Notes: generated from the sequence alone by a model not told the origin. A stretch of 31,320 nucleotides of DNA from CAINVV01 sp038323575 (GCA_038323575.1 JBBQHB010000063.1:1-31320), one strand, 5' to 3'. Shown: positions 23,717 through 31,268, numbered from the stretch's first letter. Translations and numbers: made by a program.

Positions 23717-25717
23717 TTAGTCGTTTAACAAGGACATGACCTCGGCATAGACCTGCTCATTGGTATAGCCTTGGATATCAATGGATTTTGATCGGCAGAA
23801 GGCCACGCAGGTACCGCAGCCCTGGCAGAGTCCCGAATTAACCCGCGCAATTGTCCTGATAAGGCTGCCGTCGCGCGCTTTGATATCTTCGTGCTCAATG
23901 GCATTGTACGGACATGCAGTTTCGCACATAAAACAGCCGACACAGGTACTGTAAAGTGGCGGCGCCAAACGGTTGACAGCCGCAATCAACGGTTCACGGA
24001 CCAGATCGTCGTTCGAAAAGAGTGCTGCCACTTTTACGGCCGCACCTGATGCCATACCTACCGTTTCCGGGATGTCTTTTGGAGCCTGACAGGCTCCTGC
24101 CAGGAAGATCCCGGCTGTGTTGGTTTCAACAGGTTTAAGTTTCGGATGCGCTTCAGCAAAGAAATGGTAAGGATCATACGAAACGTGCAGTTTCTGTGCA
24201 AGCTGCTCAGATCCGCAGCTGGCTACGCCGGCAGTGGCCAGAACGACCATGTCAGCCTCAATCTCCACCTGCTGGCCGCCAAGGAGCGTATCCACACCTT
24301 TTACGATCAGTTTGCCGTCTTTCTCGTAAACCCTTGCAACACGTCCGCGCACATAATTTACGGTATCCTCTTCGATGGCTCTGCGCACGAACTCTTCGTA
24401 ATTTTTTCCGCCTGCGCGGATATCCATATAAAATACGGTCGATTCTCCGCCGTGAACCTTGTGCTGGTAAAGCATGGCATGTTTGGCCGTGTACATGCAG
24501 CAGATCTTTGAGCAGTAAGGAATTCCCTTGGCGGGATCCCTGGAACCGGCGCAGGCAATAAAGACAATCTTTTGCGGGATCGCTCCATCCGACGGGCGGC
24601 GGATCTCTCCCAACGTCGGACCCGAAGCCGATGCCAAACGTTCAAACTGCAGACCGGTCAGCACATCTTTGTATTTCCCGTATCCGTATTCGGGGAAGAA
24701 ATCAGTTCCTTTTACATCAAATCCTGTGGCAAGAACCACGGCTCCAACCTGCTCGCTGATGATTTCATCTTCCTTGTCCCATTCGATGGAACCGACCTGA
24801 CAAGTTTTTTCGCAGATTTTACAGGCTCCCCTTTTGTAATAATTGCAGTTGACCCGGTCAATGACTGGCTTATTTGGAACAGCCTGGGGGAAAGGTACAT
24901 AAATGGCTGTCCGGGTACCCAACCCTGCATTAAATTCGCTGGGGATTTTTTTCACCGGACATTTCTGGATACAGGCACCGCAGCCGGTACAGGTAGAATA
25001 ATTTACACTCTTTGCCTTCAGCCGGATCTTTGCCGTAAAGTTTCCTATGAAACCCTCCAGGCTTTCCAACTCCGCATAAGTATATAGCTTGATATTCGGA
25101 TGTTGTGCTACCTCCACCATACGGGGAGTTAAAATACACTGTGAGCAGTCGAGGGTCGGAAAGGTTTCAGACAATTGAGACATATGACCTCCGATGGAAG
25201 GATCCTTCTCAACCAGAATCACTTTATGGCCTGTATTGGCGATATCCAGGCTTGCCTGGATCCCTGCGATGCCGCCTCCTATTACCAGGGCTCTTTTTGT
25301 CACGGGAACTTTGATCGAATCGAGTGGTTTGTTCTTTTTCACCTTCTCCACCAGCATCTTAACAAGATCTGTGGCTTTTACGGTAGTCTCATCGCTTTTT
25401 TCATGCACCCACGAGCAGTGTTCACGAAGATTGGCCATTTCGCACAGGTACGGATTCAATCCGGCCTCCGCACAGGCCCTTCTGAAAGTTGGTTCATGCA
25501 TCCTGGGTGAACAGGCGCCTACCACTACCCCATCCAGATCATTCTTTCTGACAGCCTCTTTGATAAGGGTCTGCCCGGGATCAGAACACATGTATTTGTA
25601 GTCGATGGCGTACGCAACTCCTTCCATTCCGCCAATCTCACGGGCGACACGTTCAACATCAACAGTGGCGCTTATGTTTTCACCGCAGTGGCAAATAAAT
25701 ACTCCGATTTTTGACAT
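23717..25717 (-). CDS. hdrA: Heterodisulfide reductase subunit A (bifurcating flavoprotein)
   Basis: Central FAD and iron-sulfur subunit where, in characterised Hdr complexes, electron bifurcation occurs. The N-terminal domain begins IGVFICHCGENI, as in archaeal HdrA. A cysteine-rich linker leads to the Rossmann FAD motif VIGGGIAGIQASLDIA at about residues 145-160. An inserted ferredoxin domain has C243-x2-C-x2-C-x3-C253 (CTGCGACIQKCP) and a second set near GACKICEKTC. The thioredoxin-reductase-like domain is completed by VVLATGFDVK and VASCGSEQLA. Two 4Fe-4S motifs end the protein (CVGCFMCETACP and CQGCGTCVAFCR). Length is 666 residues, the usual size without a fused MvhD. No selenocysteine codon is needed. 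It starts 4 bp after hdrB. Confidence 0.96.
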   Translation of the reverse strand: MSKIGVFICHCGENISATVDVERVAREIGGMEGVAYAIDYKYMCSDPGQTLIKEAVRKNDLDGVVVGACSPRMHEPTFRRACAEAGLNPYLCEMANLREHCSWVHEKSDETTVKATDLVKMLVEKVKKNKPLDSIKVPVTKRALVIGGGIAGIQASLDIANTGHKVILVEKDPSIGGHMSQLSETFPTLDCSQCILTPRMVEVAQHPNIKLYTYAELESLEGFIGNFTAKIRLKAKSVNYSTCTGCGACIQKCPVKKIPSEFNAGLGTRTAIYVPFPQAVPNKPVIDRVNCNYYKRGACKICEKTCQVGSIEWDKEDEIISEQVGAVVLATGFDVKGTDFFPEYGYGKYKDVLTGLQFERLASASGPTLGEIRRPSDGAIPQKIVFIACAGSRDPAKGIPYCSKICCMYTAKHAMLYQHKVHGGESTVFYMDIRAGGKNYEEFVRRAIEEDTVNYVRGRVARVYEKDGKLIVKGVDTLLGGQQVEIEADMVVLATAGVASCGSEQLAQKLHVSYDPYHFFAEAHPKLKPVETNTAGIFLAGACQAPKDIPETVGMASGAAVKVAALFSNDDLVREPLIAAVNRLAPPLYSTCVGCFMCETACPYNAIEHEDIKARDGSLIRTIARVNSGLCQGCGTCVAFCRSKSIDIQGYTNEQVYAEVMSLLND

Positions 25718-25721
25718 ATGG

Positions 25722-26561
25722 TTACAATTCTACGGTTACAAAATGACGTTTCAGGCCCAGTTCTTTGGCTCCGATACCTAAAGCAAGTCCGATGGCCTGT
25801 GTGATATAAATGACTGGTATTTCACTTGGCCGCTCCAGTGTTTTGTTGATGGCCCTGCGGCGCATGTCGAGGTTCGACTGGCACATCGGGCAGGCTACAA
25901 TCAGCGCTTCAGCGCCGCGATCGGCAGCATCCGAAAGTATGTTACCGGAAAGTTTTACCACAAGGTCTGTGCGGGAAACGGAAAATCCGCCTCCGCAGCA
26001 CTCCGTTTTGAAAGCCCAATCCATGGTGGTGCCACCGATTACTTTGATCAGTTCATCCATACTCTGCGGATCTTCCACCCTGTCGAATTGCAGAATGGAA
26101 TGCGGGCGGACCAGCAGACAACCGTAATAACATGCTACTTTGTGTGCAAACGGCCGGGTAACTTTTGCCTTGATGTTGTCGGCACCATATGCTTCCAGCA
26201 TCTGCAATACATTGATAATTTTCAGGTTACCGTTGTAGGAAAGCTGAAGAATATCTGCAATCCTTGAACGTTTAGTTGTATCTTCCAGTTCATGCTGGGT
26301 GACTTTCAGCCGGTTGTAACAAGCGGCACACGGAACCACCACTTCTGTCAGACCTTGTGCCTCGGCATTTGCCATGATTCGGGCAGGAAGCGACAAGGAG
26401 AGTTCTTCGTTCATGGAATGGGCAGCAGTGGCACCGCAGCAGTTCCAGTCGTTTATTTCAACCAGTTCGATTTCAAGTGCTTTTGCAACTGCTGCTACAG
26501 ATTCATTGTATTCTCTCGATGAACCGGTTAGTGAACAACCCGGGTAAAATCCAATCTTCAT
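25722..26561 (-). CDS. hdrB: Heterodisulfide reductase subunit B
   Basis: Catalytic subunit that in methanogens cleaves the CoM-S-S-CoB disulfide at two noncubane 4Fe-4S clusters. Both complete CCG domains are present: C9, C41-C42-G, C78-x2-C81, and C144/C148, C188-C189-G, C224-x2-C227. These read YPGCSLTG, WNCCGATAAHS, PCAACYNRL, ACYYGCLLVRP, TECCGGGFS and CPMCQSNLD. Length is 279 residues, near the family norm. Retention of every cluster cysteine argues for a working disulfide reductase, not a degenerate relative. Bacteria lack the methanogen substrate; DsrC has been proposed as partner in sulfate reducers, but no dsrC is in this window. The start overlaps the hdrC stop (ATGA). Confidence 0.96.
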   Translation of the reverse strand: MKIGFYPGCSLTGSSREYNESVAAVAKALEIELVEINDWNCCGATAAHSMNEELSLSLPARIMANAEAQGLTEVVVPCAACYNRLKVTQHELEDTTKRSRIADILQLSYNGNLKIINVLQMLEAYGADNIKAKVTRPFAHKVACYYGCLLVRPHSILQFDRVEDPQSMDELIKVIGGTTMDWAFKTECCGGGFSVSRTDLVVKLSGNILSDAADRGAEALIVACPMCQSNLDMRRRAINKTLERPSEIPVIYITQAIGLALGIGAKELGLKRHFVTVEL

Positions 26562-27118
26562 TTATTTTCAGTCTTAACGTTTTCAATGGTCTGGGCAAAT
26601 ATTCTTTTCATGGTCCTTCGGTCTTTAATCTTTTCTGGCAACAGATGCAGTTTCCCTTTCAAGTACATCACTGGGGCAAGGGTCAAATCTTGTGTAAGGC
26701 GGAAAGTGCGTGCTTTGAAGGCAGCTATCAGTCCCATTTCATAGAGCCGGCCAGTGTGCTTGATTGAATCAAGAAATGATTGATGGAAGGAGATAATCGG
26801 TTTAGAATCAGGATGAAGCATGTTTTCTTTAATCGCTCGCGTTCGCAAATAATCCATCATTTTAGGAATGTCGATCTCCATCGGGCAGCGTCCCACACAG
26901 TTCTCGCAATTCAGACAAAGCCATATAGAGTTGGAAGCCAGTATTTTGTTGAAATTTTCTTTGGTGCCAGTTTGAAGTAACCTCATCAGGTAACTTGGAG
27001 GAAAATTCATTTCTGAAGCAAGAACGCAACCTGCAGTGCACTTTCCACATTGGTAACATCGCATGACCTCCACCCCTGTATGTGACTGTAAGTCTGTTAT
27101 TTTGTTCTTCTTGTCCAT
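26558..27118 (-). CDS. hdrC: Heterodisulfide reductase subunit C
   Basis: Small iron-sulfur relay between HdrA and HdrB. Two 4Fe-4S motifs are complete: C21-x2-C24-x2-C27-x3-C31 (CYQCGKCTAGC) and C68-x2-C71-x2-C74-x3-C78 (CLNCENCVGRCP followed by MEIDIPKMMDYLR). Length is 186 residues, normal for HdrC. There is no TM segment, so it belongs to the soluble HdrABC type and not to the membrane HdrDE type. It is the first gene of the operon. The 227 bp upstream, shared with the divergent DedA gene, should hold the operon promoter, but only a weak TACCTTTA (7 of 8 bases, minus strand, 27157-27164) is seen. Confidence 0.95.
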   Translation of the reverse strand: MDKKNKITDLQSHTGVEVMRCYQCGKCTAGCVLASEMNFPPSYLMRLLQTGTKENFNKILASNSIWLCLNCENCVGRCPMEIDIPKMMDYLRTRAIKENMLHPDSKPIISFHQSFLDSIKHTGRLYEMGLIAAFKARTFRLTQDLTLAPVMYLKGKLHLLPEKIKDRRTMKRIFAQTIENVKTENK

Positions 27119-27273
27119 GTTAGTTTTATATAGTTACATTCATTCATATTACCCTCTAAAGGTAAAAATATCAATTTCATGAAAACTAAGAAAAACCCTT
27201 AAAATCTTTCTAAATTAAATTCCATTGTTCAAAAGTTTGTAAAATTGTTTTATTCAGGAAAATTAATTTGCCA

Positions 27274-27305
27274 TTGCTCAAGTACGGAGGCTTTGCCTAC
27301 ATTTG
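27274..27305 (+). promoter_or_regulatory. Promoter of the DedA gene, TTG-N21-TACATTTG
   Basis: TTG at 27274-27276 and TACATTTG at 27298-27305 match the Bacteroidetes -33 and -7 elements with a 21-bp spacer. The -7 box ends 40 bp before the ATG at 27346. Confidence 0.5.
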
Positions 27306-27345
27306 CATATCAAATATGTAACAGAACATAATCTAATTAACCTCA

Positions 27346-27999
27346 ATGGAATCGATCGGATTTATACAATGGTGTCTCGACCACTTAAACTACTGGACCA
27401 TAACACTACTAATGGCAATTGAGAGTTCAGTGATCCCCTTACCCTCTGAATTGGTTGTACCTCCGGCCGCCTACAAAGCTGCTGCAGGAGAACTTAATAT
27501 ATATCTGGTCGTTTTTTTTTCTACCCTTGGTGCAGTCATCGGATCAGTAATTAATTATCTACTGGCAATAGTTATCGGACGGCCGATTGTTTACCGTTTT
27601 GCCAACAGCCGGTACGGACATATGCTTCTCATCGATGAAGCTGCCGTGAAGAAAACCGAAGCTTTTTTTGACAAAAACGGAGCCATATCAATTTTTACAG
27701 GTCGCCTGATTCCGGGAGTGAGACATTTGATATCAATCCCTGCAGGACTCTCCAGAATGAATTTTACCAAATTCCTGCTTTATACCACGCTTGGTGCAGG
27801 TTTATGGAACGTCATTCTTGCGTCAATTGGTTATTACCTCGAATCGGTAGTTCCCAAAGATATGCTGATGACGAAAGTAAAGGAATACAGTTCGCATCTC
27901 TCTATTGCATTTCTTGTTATGGGCATTTTTGTATTTGCATTTTTGATATACAAAGCATTGAATAACAATGGTAAAAAACAATTGAAGGATAATAAATAA
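27346..27999 (+). CDS. DedA family membrane protein
   Basis: Polytopic inner-membrane protein of the DedA/SNARE-associated family; some members act as flippases that recycle undecaprenyl phosphate (UptA) or move phospholipids. Signatures are the N-terminal ESSVIPLPSELVVPPAA at about residues 25-41 and the central GRLIPGVRHLISIPAGLSRM at about 118-137, followed by FLLYTTLGAGLWN. Predicted membrane segments include about residues 15-32, 50-75 and 185-205, with two re-entrant helices between. Length is 217 residues, typical. It stands alone with its own promoter, diverging from the hdr operon. The substrate cannot be told from sequence. Confidence 0.92.
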   Translation: MESIGFIQWCLDHLNYWTITLLMAIESSVIPLPSELVVPPAAYKAAAGELNIYLVVFFSTLGAVIGSVINYLLAIVIGRPIVYRFANSRYGHMLLIDEAAVKKTEAFFDKNGAISIFTGRLIPGVRHLISIPAGLSRMNFTKFLLYTTLGAGLWNVILASIGYYLESVVPKDMLMTKVKEYSSHLSIAFLVMGIFVFAFLIYKALNNNGKKQLKDNK

Positions 28000-28019
28000 A
28001 CTTATTTAAAAAACAATAA

Positions 28020-28051
28020 TTGAAGTTTTTTCAGGTTCTGATTTAACTTTA
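28020..28051 (+). promoter_or_regulatory. Candidate promoter of the ECF sigma gene, TTG-N21-TAACTTTA
   Basis: TTG at 28020-28022 and TAACTTTA at 28044-28051 (7 of 8 consensus bases) have the same 21-bp spacing as the promoter before the DedA gene. The box lies 36 bp before the sigma-factor start. Confidence 0.35.
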
Positions 28052-28087
28052 GGCCATTTATTGCATCCAACATAAAACACAAAAAGA

Positions 28088-28639
28088 TTGAAGACCGAAA
28101 CCGGTGATGCAGCAATTCTATCGATGTTAAAGGATCCGGCTCAAAGGGACAAAGGATTCCTGTTGATGATGAACCTATACAAAGAGCGGATTTACTGGCA
28201 TATCCGAAGATTGGTGGTTTCTCATGAAGATGCCGAAGATATCCTGCAGGAAACTTTTATCAAGGTTTACCGGCATGCAGCCACTTTCAGGGGAGAAAGC
28301 AAAATATTTACCTGGTTGTACCGTATTGCTACCAACGAATGTTCAAGGTATTTTGCGAAAAGCAGCAATATGCTAAAAAAAAGTATAAGAAGTAACGGGG
28401 AAATATCCGGCGAGCTATCTGGTACAGATATGGAAAGCAGCGATGCTATTCTATTGAAATTTCAGCAGGCTATTCTGGAACTACCAAAAAAGCAAAAGAT
28501 AGTTTTCAACCTGCGCTATTACGATGAACTCAGCTACGAGGATATTGCCGGAATTATGGGGACTTCCGTCAACGCACTGAAAACAAATTATCACCTGGCA
28601 AGTGAAAAAATAAAAAAATATTTAATTGATCATGTCTGA
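28088..28639 (+). CDS. ECF-type RNA polymerase sigma factor
   Basis: Alternative sigma factor with the two-domain sigma-70 family ECF layout. Region 2 is at about residues 22-90, with HEDAEDILQETFIKVYRH at its core and TWLYRIATNECSRYF after it. Region 4, a helix-turn-helix, is at about 125-183 with LRYYDELSYEDIAGIMGTS and VNALKTNYHLASEKIKKYL. It probably starts at TTG 28088, because the KTE…LSMLKDP residues that follow fit the usual N-terminus of the Bacteroidetes members; ATG 28124 is the fallback and would remove 12 residues. Length is 183 residues. It overlaps the next gene by 8 bp, the common arrangement of a sigma factor with its anti-sigma partner. Confidence 0.93.
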   Translation: MKTETGDAAILSMLKDPAQRDKGFLLMMNLYKERIYWHIRRLVVSHEDAEDILQETFIKVYRHAATFRGESKIFTWLYRIATNECSRYFAKSSNMLKKSIRSNGEISGELSGTDMESSDAILLKFQQAILELPKKQKIVFNLRYYDELSYEDIAGIMGTSVNALKTNYHLASEKIKKYLIDHV

Positions 28640-29129
28640 ACCGTCAACATTAAAATGGATCAAAATGAGAGAAGACTATGAATTTCAACAAATTGGGAAA
28701 GGAAACCCCTACAAGGTTCCAATAGGATTTTTTGAAAATATTTCAGAAGAGACACTGCTGAAGGCAAAAAACAGGGATCATCTCCTCAAAAAAAGCATGA
28801 GGCTTAGGATTGCTGTTGCAGTGGCAGCATCCATCGTCGTTTTATTTACACTGGGCTACCTGATTACAGTACCTGAAATGAAATCTGAATCACTGATTCT
28901 TGTGCAGGAGTCAGAACCAGCTACAGAGCAGGTTATTCTGCCGGAACAGGATGTAACTAAAAAACAAAAGCCAAGCGAATTAAGTCAGTCTATAACCGAT
29001 AAGACAAATGAAAAGCCCGATAAATCAGAAGAAATCAGTGATATTTTGGCAGAATTCTCGGACGATGATTTGTCCCTGATGGCGGCTATGTATCAGACGG
29101 ATCCCTTTATTCACGAATCGGAACAATAA
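28632..29129 (+). CDS. Single-pass membrane protein, probable anti-sigma partner
   Basis: A 165-residue protein with a cytoplasmic N-terminus (about residues 1-57), one TM helix (about 58-80, RIAVAVAASIVVLFTLGYLI) and a charged periplasmic tail. The N-terminal NPYKVPIGFFENISEETLLKA is the type of motif that precedes the TM helix in small Bacteroidetes proteins encoded next to ECF sigma factors. No zinc-binding HxxxCxxC anti-sigma motif is present. The start is ATG 28632, which overlaps the sigma gene by 8 bp; an in-frame TTG at 28626 is less likely. The tail ends with an acidic ILAEFSDDDLSLMAAM segment. The anti-sigma role is inferred from position and topology. Confidence 0.75.
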   Translation: MSEPSTLKWIKMREDYEFQQIGKGNPYKVPIGFFENISEETLLKAKNRDHLLKKSMRLRIAVAVAASIVVLFTLGYLITVPEMKSESLILVQESEPATEQVILPEQDVTKKQKPSELSQSITDKTNEKPDKSEEISDILAEFSDDDLSLMAAMYQTDPFIHESEQ

Positions 29130-29148
29130 CCGGTACAAATTTTCTGCA

Positions 29149-29661
29149 ATGAAAAATATTTTAACCTTCCTGATTTTTGTTCTGACGCTGTTTTTCAGCC
29201 TGAATGCAAAATCTCAGAATACAGGCCGTTACCCATATCTCCGTGAACGGCTGGCTCAGGCCAAAATAAATGAAATCCAGCTTGGATTAAAACTGGATCA
29301 GGCTACATTAGATAGGTTTCGTCCGGTTTACCTGAAATACGAAAGGGATATGAGCAGTATTGACTTTCGATTGATGGCAAAACTATTGAGAGTTAATCCT
29401 GACAGCTTATCCGCATCCGAAGCCGAAAAGCTGATCACTGATCAGATGAAAAGTGCAAAAAGAATCATTAACCTGCGGGAAAAGTATAATTCCGAATTCC
29501 ATCAGGTTCTAACTCCCCAACAGATCATTAAACTGTACCAGATTGAGGCGGAAATACGTAAAAAAGTTTCGGCCGAAATGAAAAGAAGGCTTATCAGTAG
29601 GTCTGGTCAGAATTACATACCGGGGTCCGGAACTAAATTACCGACATCAATACCTGAATGA
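29149..29661 (+). CDS. Periplasmic Spy/CpxP-like helical protein
   Basis: A 170-residue exported protein with a signal peptide at about residues 1-22 (MKNILTFLIFVLTLFFSLNA, then KSQ). The mature part is helical and rich in charged residues, and contains LTPQQIIKLYQIEAEIRKK (about 121-139), which recalls the LTxxQ motif of Spy/CpxP/ZraP-type envelope stress proteins. An earlier LKLDQATLDRF segment (about 44-54) looks like a first copy of that motif. In relatives such proteins act as periplasmic chaperones or sense misfolded protein or metal. It begins 19 bp after the probable anti-sigma gene and ends the three-gene unit; a terminator follows at once. Confidence 0.75.
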   Translation: MKNILTFLIFVLTLFFSLNAKSQNTGRYPYLRERLAQAKINEIQLGLKLDQATLDRFRPVYLKYERDMSSIDFRLMAKLLRVNPDSLSASEAEKLITDQMKSAKRIINLREKYNSEFHQVLTPQQIIKLYQIEAEIRKKVSAEMKRRLISRSGQNYIPGSGTKLPTSIPE

Positions 29662-29667
29662 ACGGGG

Positions 29668-29695
29668 TGAAAACCTGAATTAGTTTTCATTTTTT
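29668..29695 (+). terminator. Rho-independent-like terminator of the sigma operon
   Basis: TGAAAAC and GTTTTCA pair perfectly over 7 bp around an 8-nt loop (CTGAATTA) and are followed by a run of six T. The hairpin begins 6 bp after the stop codon at 29661. The stem is AT-rich, so it is weak as a terminator, but position and T-run fit. Confidence 0.55.
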
Positions 29696-29854
29696 GAGAA
29701 CTCGCTTTATGGCAATGAAGAATATTGCATTATTCGACTGTAATCGCTTATCGGAAAAGAAAGCCAATTAAAAGCTGTTAAAATTCATTCTGTCACTTTT
29801 TTCTGAAGTTCAACCCCAAAATCACCCTCGACCTCTGTCGTTTCACTCCGGAGC

Positions 29855-29917
29855 TTTTTTGATGGAGTAAAACTCGCTTGTACCTGCGGTGCAGACTCGT
29901 TTTACTCCATCAAAAAA
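29855..29917. repeat. Inverted repeat with 19-bp perfect arms beside tRNA-Ser
   Basis: The arms are 29855-29873 (TTTTTTGATGGAGTAAAAC) and 29899-29917, its exact reverse complement, around a 25-nt spacer. The spacer holds a smaller near-palindrome, TGTACC-TGC-GGTGCA, with one mismatch that a G-U pair would tolerate in RNA. The right arm includes the T-run of the tRNA terminator read on the minus strand. It may be the edge of a small mobile or dispersed repeat, or a long hairpin in read-through transcripts. Confidence 0.7.
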
Positions 29918-29936
29918 AGCCTCGCTTTCGCGAGGC
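29912..29936 (-). terminator. Terminator of the tRNA-Ser gene
   Basis: Read on the minus strand, GCCTCGC-GAAA-GCGAGGC forms a perfect 7-bp GC-rich stem with a GAAA tetraloop, followed directly by seven T. It begins 13 bp after the 3' end of the tRNA. This is a canonical rho-independent terminator. Confidence 0.9.
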
Positions 29937-29949
29937 CATCTGTGATTTG

Positions 29950-30037
29950 CGGAGAGAATGGGATTCGAACCCATGGTACCCTTTAGAGGTACACACGCTT
30001 TCCAGGCGTGCCAATTCAACCACTCTTGCATCTCTCC
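29950..30037 (-). tRNA. tRNA-Ser (anticodon GGA)
   Basis: An 88-nt class II tRNA. The acceptor stem pairs GGAGAGA with TCTCTCC, the anticodon stem pairs CACGC with GCGTG around loop CTGGAAA, giving anticodon GGA (reads UCC and UCU). A long variable arm (GTACC…GGTACC-type pairing) and a T arm with GGTTCGAATCC are present. The discriminator base is G, as required for serine tRNAs. CCA is not encoded, since the next bases are CAA. An open frame that spans it on the same strand is spurious. Confidence 0.96.
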
Positions 30038-30425
30038 TTTAACTGTTTTTAAAGGAATGACAAAAGTAGAAGATTTTTTGATTCAAAAAAACCCGAAGGA
30101 GTCCAAATACAATTAAAACTGATAAACTTCAAGGAATTCTCAATTTTCATTTTCAAACCGGCAAATATCTGATCTCTCTGACAGTTCAGAATATAAAAAA
30201 AATGATATTCATTAATAAGAAAATTATACATCACATTTATCAAATATACATTTTTAACTATCAAATGATATATATCAGTTATCTATAAATACATATCTGA
30301 TATCTTTGTATAACATAAATCCAGGCATTTCCGTTTATTCTATACACTACTGGTTATATGCTATTCAATTATTATAAAAATAGATCAATTATCATATCTA
30401 AATTATCAAACATGCTTTTTTAGTC
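30038..30425. other. AT-rich gap between tRNA-Ser and the M16 remnant
   Basis: These 388 bp are very AT-rich and hold no convincing gene. Apart from the tRNA promoter box there is a TATCTTTG at 30301-30308 (plus strand, fits the -7 consensus), overlapped by a 7-bp inverted repeat ATATCAG…CTGATAT (30272-30278 and 30297-30303). The box may be what is left of a promoter for the M16 gene. The 71-codon open frame on the minus strand is not supported by composition or motifs. Confidence 0.5.
30061..30068 (-). promoter_or_regulatory. -7 box of the tRNA-Ser promoter
   Basis: On the minus strand this reads TACTTTTG, a full match to TAnnTTTG, 23 bp before the tRNA 5' end. A TTTTTTTG lies 15 bp further upstream, closer than the usual -33 spacing. 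Confidence 0.45.
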
Positions 30426-31182
30426 ATGAGTCTGATTGCTACCCATGCAGGATCTGTCAATGACCCGGCTGAGACAACCGGTCTGACCCACTACCTTGAG
30501 CATATGATGTTTAAGGGTACCGGAAAACTTGGGACCAGTAACTGGAGTGCCGAAAAAACCCTGATCGACAGCATCTCAAACCTCTTTGAACAATACAAAG
30601 CGACCACTGATCCAAGGTGATGAAATAGAAATAATCGCCACTTTCAAAGCTGAACATACGCTTCCTGCAAATATGCTGATACCTCCACCGGAGAAAGCGT
30701 CTGTTGAACAAAATACAGATCAGAACCGCGCATTTCTGGTCAATTACGACAAATCCCAGACAGATGTTTTTATGTTGTCCAAAGGCGCTCCGTTTGATGC
30801 AAACACACTGATTGGTTCTAAAGTTTTTAATGAGTATTATGGTGGCTCAATGGGTTCTGTCGTATTCCAGGAAATTCGTGAGGCATGGGCACTGGCTTAT
30901 TCGGCATTTGCATTGTATTGGGAACCTACGCGAAAATCAGACTCCTTCTATGTATTGGGTGCAGTCTTTACGCATTCAGACAAAACAATTGATGCTGTGG
31001 ATGCCATGAACAATATTTTGAATACCATGATCGTGGACGAAAAATCATTTGAAATCGCACGCGGGAGTGTATTGAAAAGCATACAATCAGAAAGAATTAT
31101 CAAAAGCGAAATTTTCATGAGCTGGCTGAGAGACAAAAAGCTCGGCATTGATTATGATATACGGAAGGATTATTACCTGAAT
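30426..31182 (+). pseudogene. M16 family metallopeptidase, decayed remnant
   Basis: Remnant of a large M16 zinc peptidase gene (pitrilysin/insulinase type; intact Bacteroidetes proteins have roughly 900 residues or more). The first piece (30426-30620) has the zinc motif H22-Y-L-E-H26 in AETTGLTHYLEHMMFKGTG but lacks the signal peptide and first strands: the frame is closed by a stop codon at 30399-30401. It ends at DPR-stop. The second piece, in another frame from about 30600, matches a later region of the protein (FLVNYDKSQTDVFMLSKGAP, GGSMGSVVFQEIREAWALAY, IQSERI, GIDYDIRKDYY). So the 5' end and most of the middle are missing, the frame is shifted at the junction, and the 3' end is cut by an IS end at 31183. 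It cannot make an active enzyme. Confidence 0.85.
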
Positions 31183-31187
31183 TGCAT

Positions 31188-31231
31188 ATTCCGGTGAAGG
31201 CGGACACTCATTCCGGAGCAAGCCGGACACT
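31188..31231 (+). repeat. Two sub-terminal direct repeats of the IS21-type end
   Basis: ATTCCGGTGAAGGC-GGACACT (31188-31208) and ATTCCGGAGCAAGCCGGACACT (31210-31231) are imperfect direct copies. In IS21 elements such repeats are bound by the transposase IstA. Confidence 0.7.
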
Positions 31232-31268
31232 TTTCTTGTGGTAAATTAGTTCATAAAACTATAAAAAA

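Noticed and set aside
29843..30031. 62-codon minus-strand frame over the tRNA gene
   Set aside because: Its first half is translated tRNA-Ser sequence (the familiar spurious MQEWLNWHAW product) and its second half is the terminator and inverted repeat.
30049..30264. 71-codon minus-strand frame in the AT-rich gap
   Set aside because: Low-complexity AT-rich composition, covers the tRNA promoter, no motif.
29950..30425. tRNA-Ser as an integration site for a larger island
   Set aside because: No duplicate of the tRNA 3' end and no integrase gene are in the window.
30586..31197. 203-codon frame as an intact M16 gene
   Set aside because: It lacks the zinc motif, begins in the wrong frame of the first fragment, and its last residues are encoded by the IS21 end.
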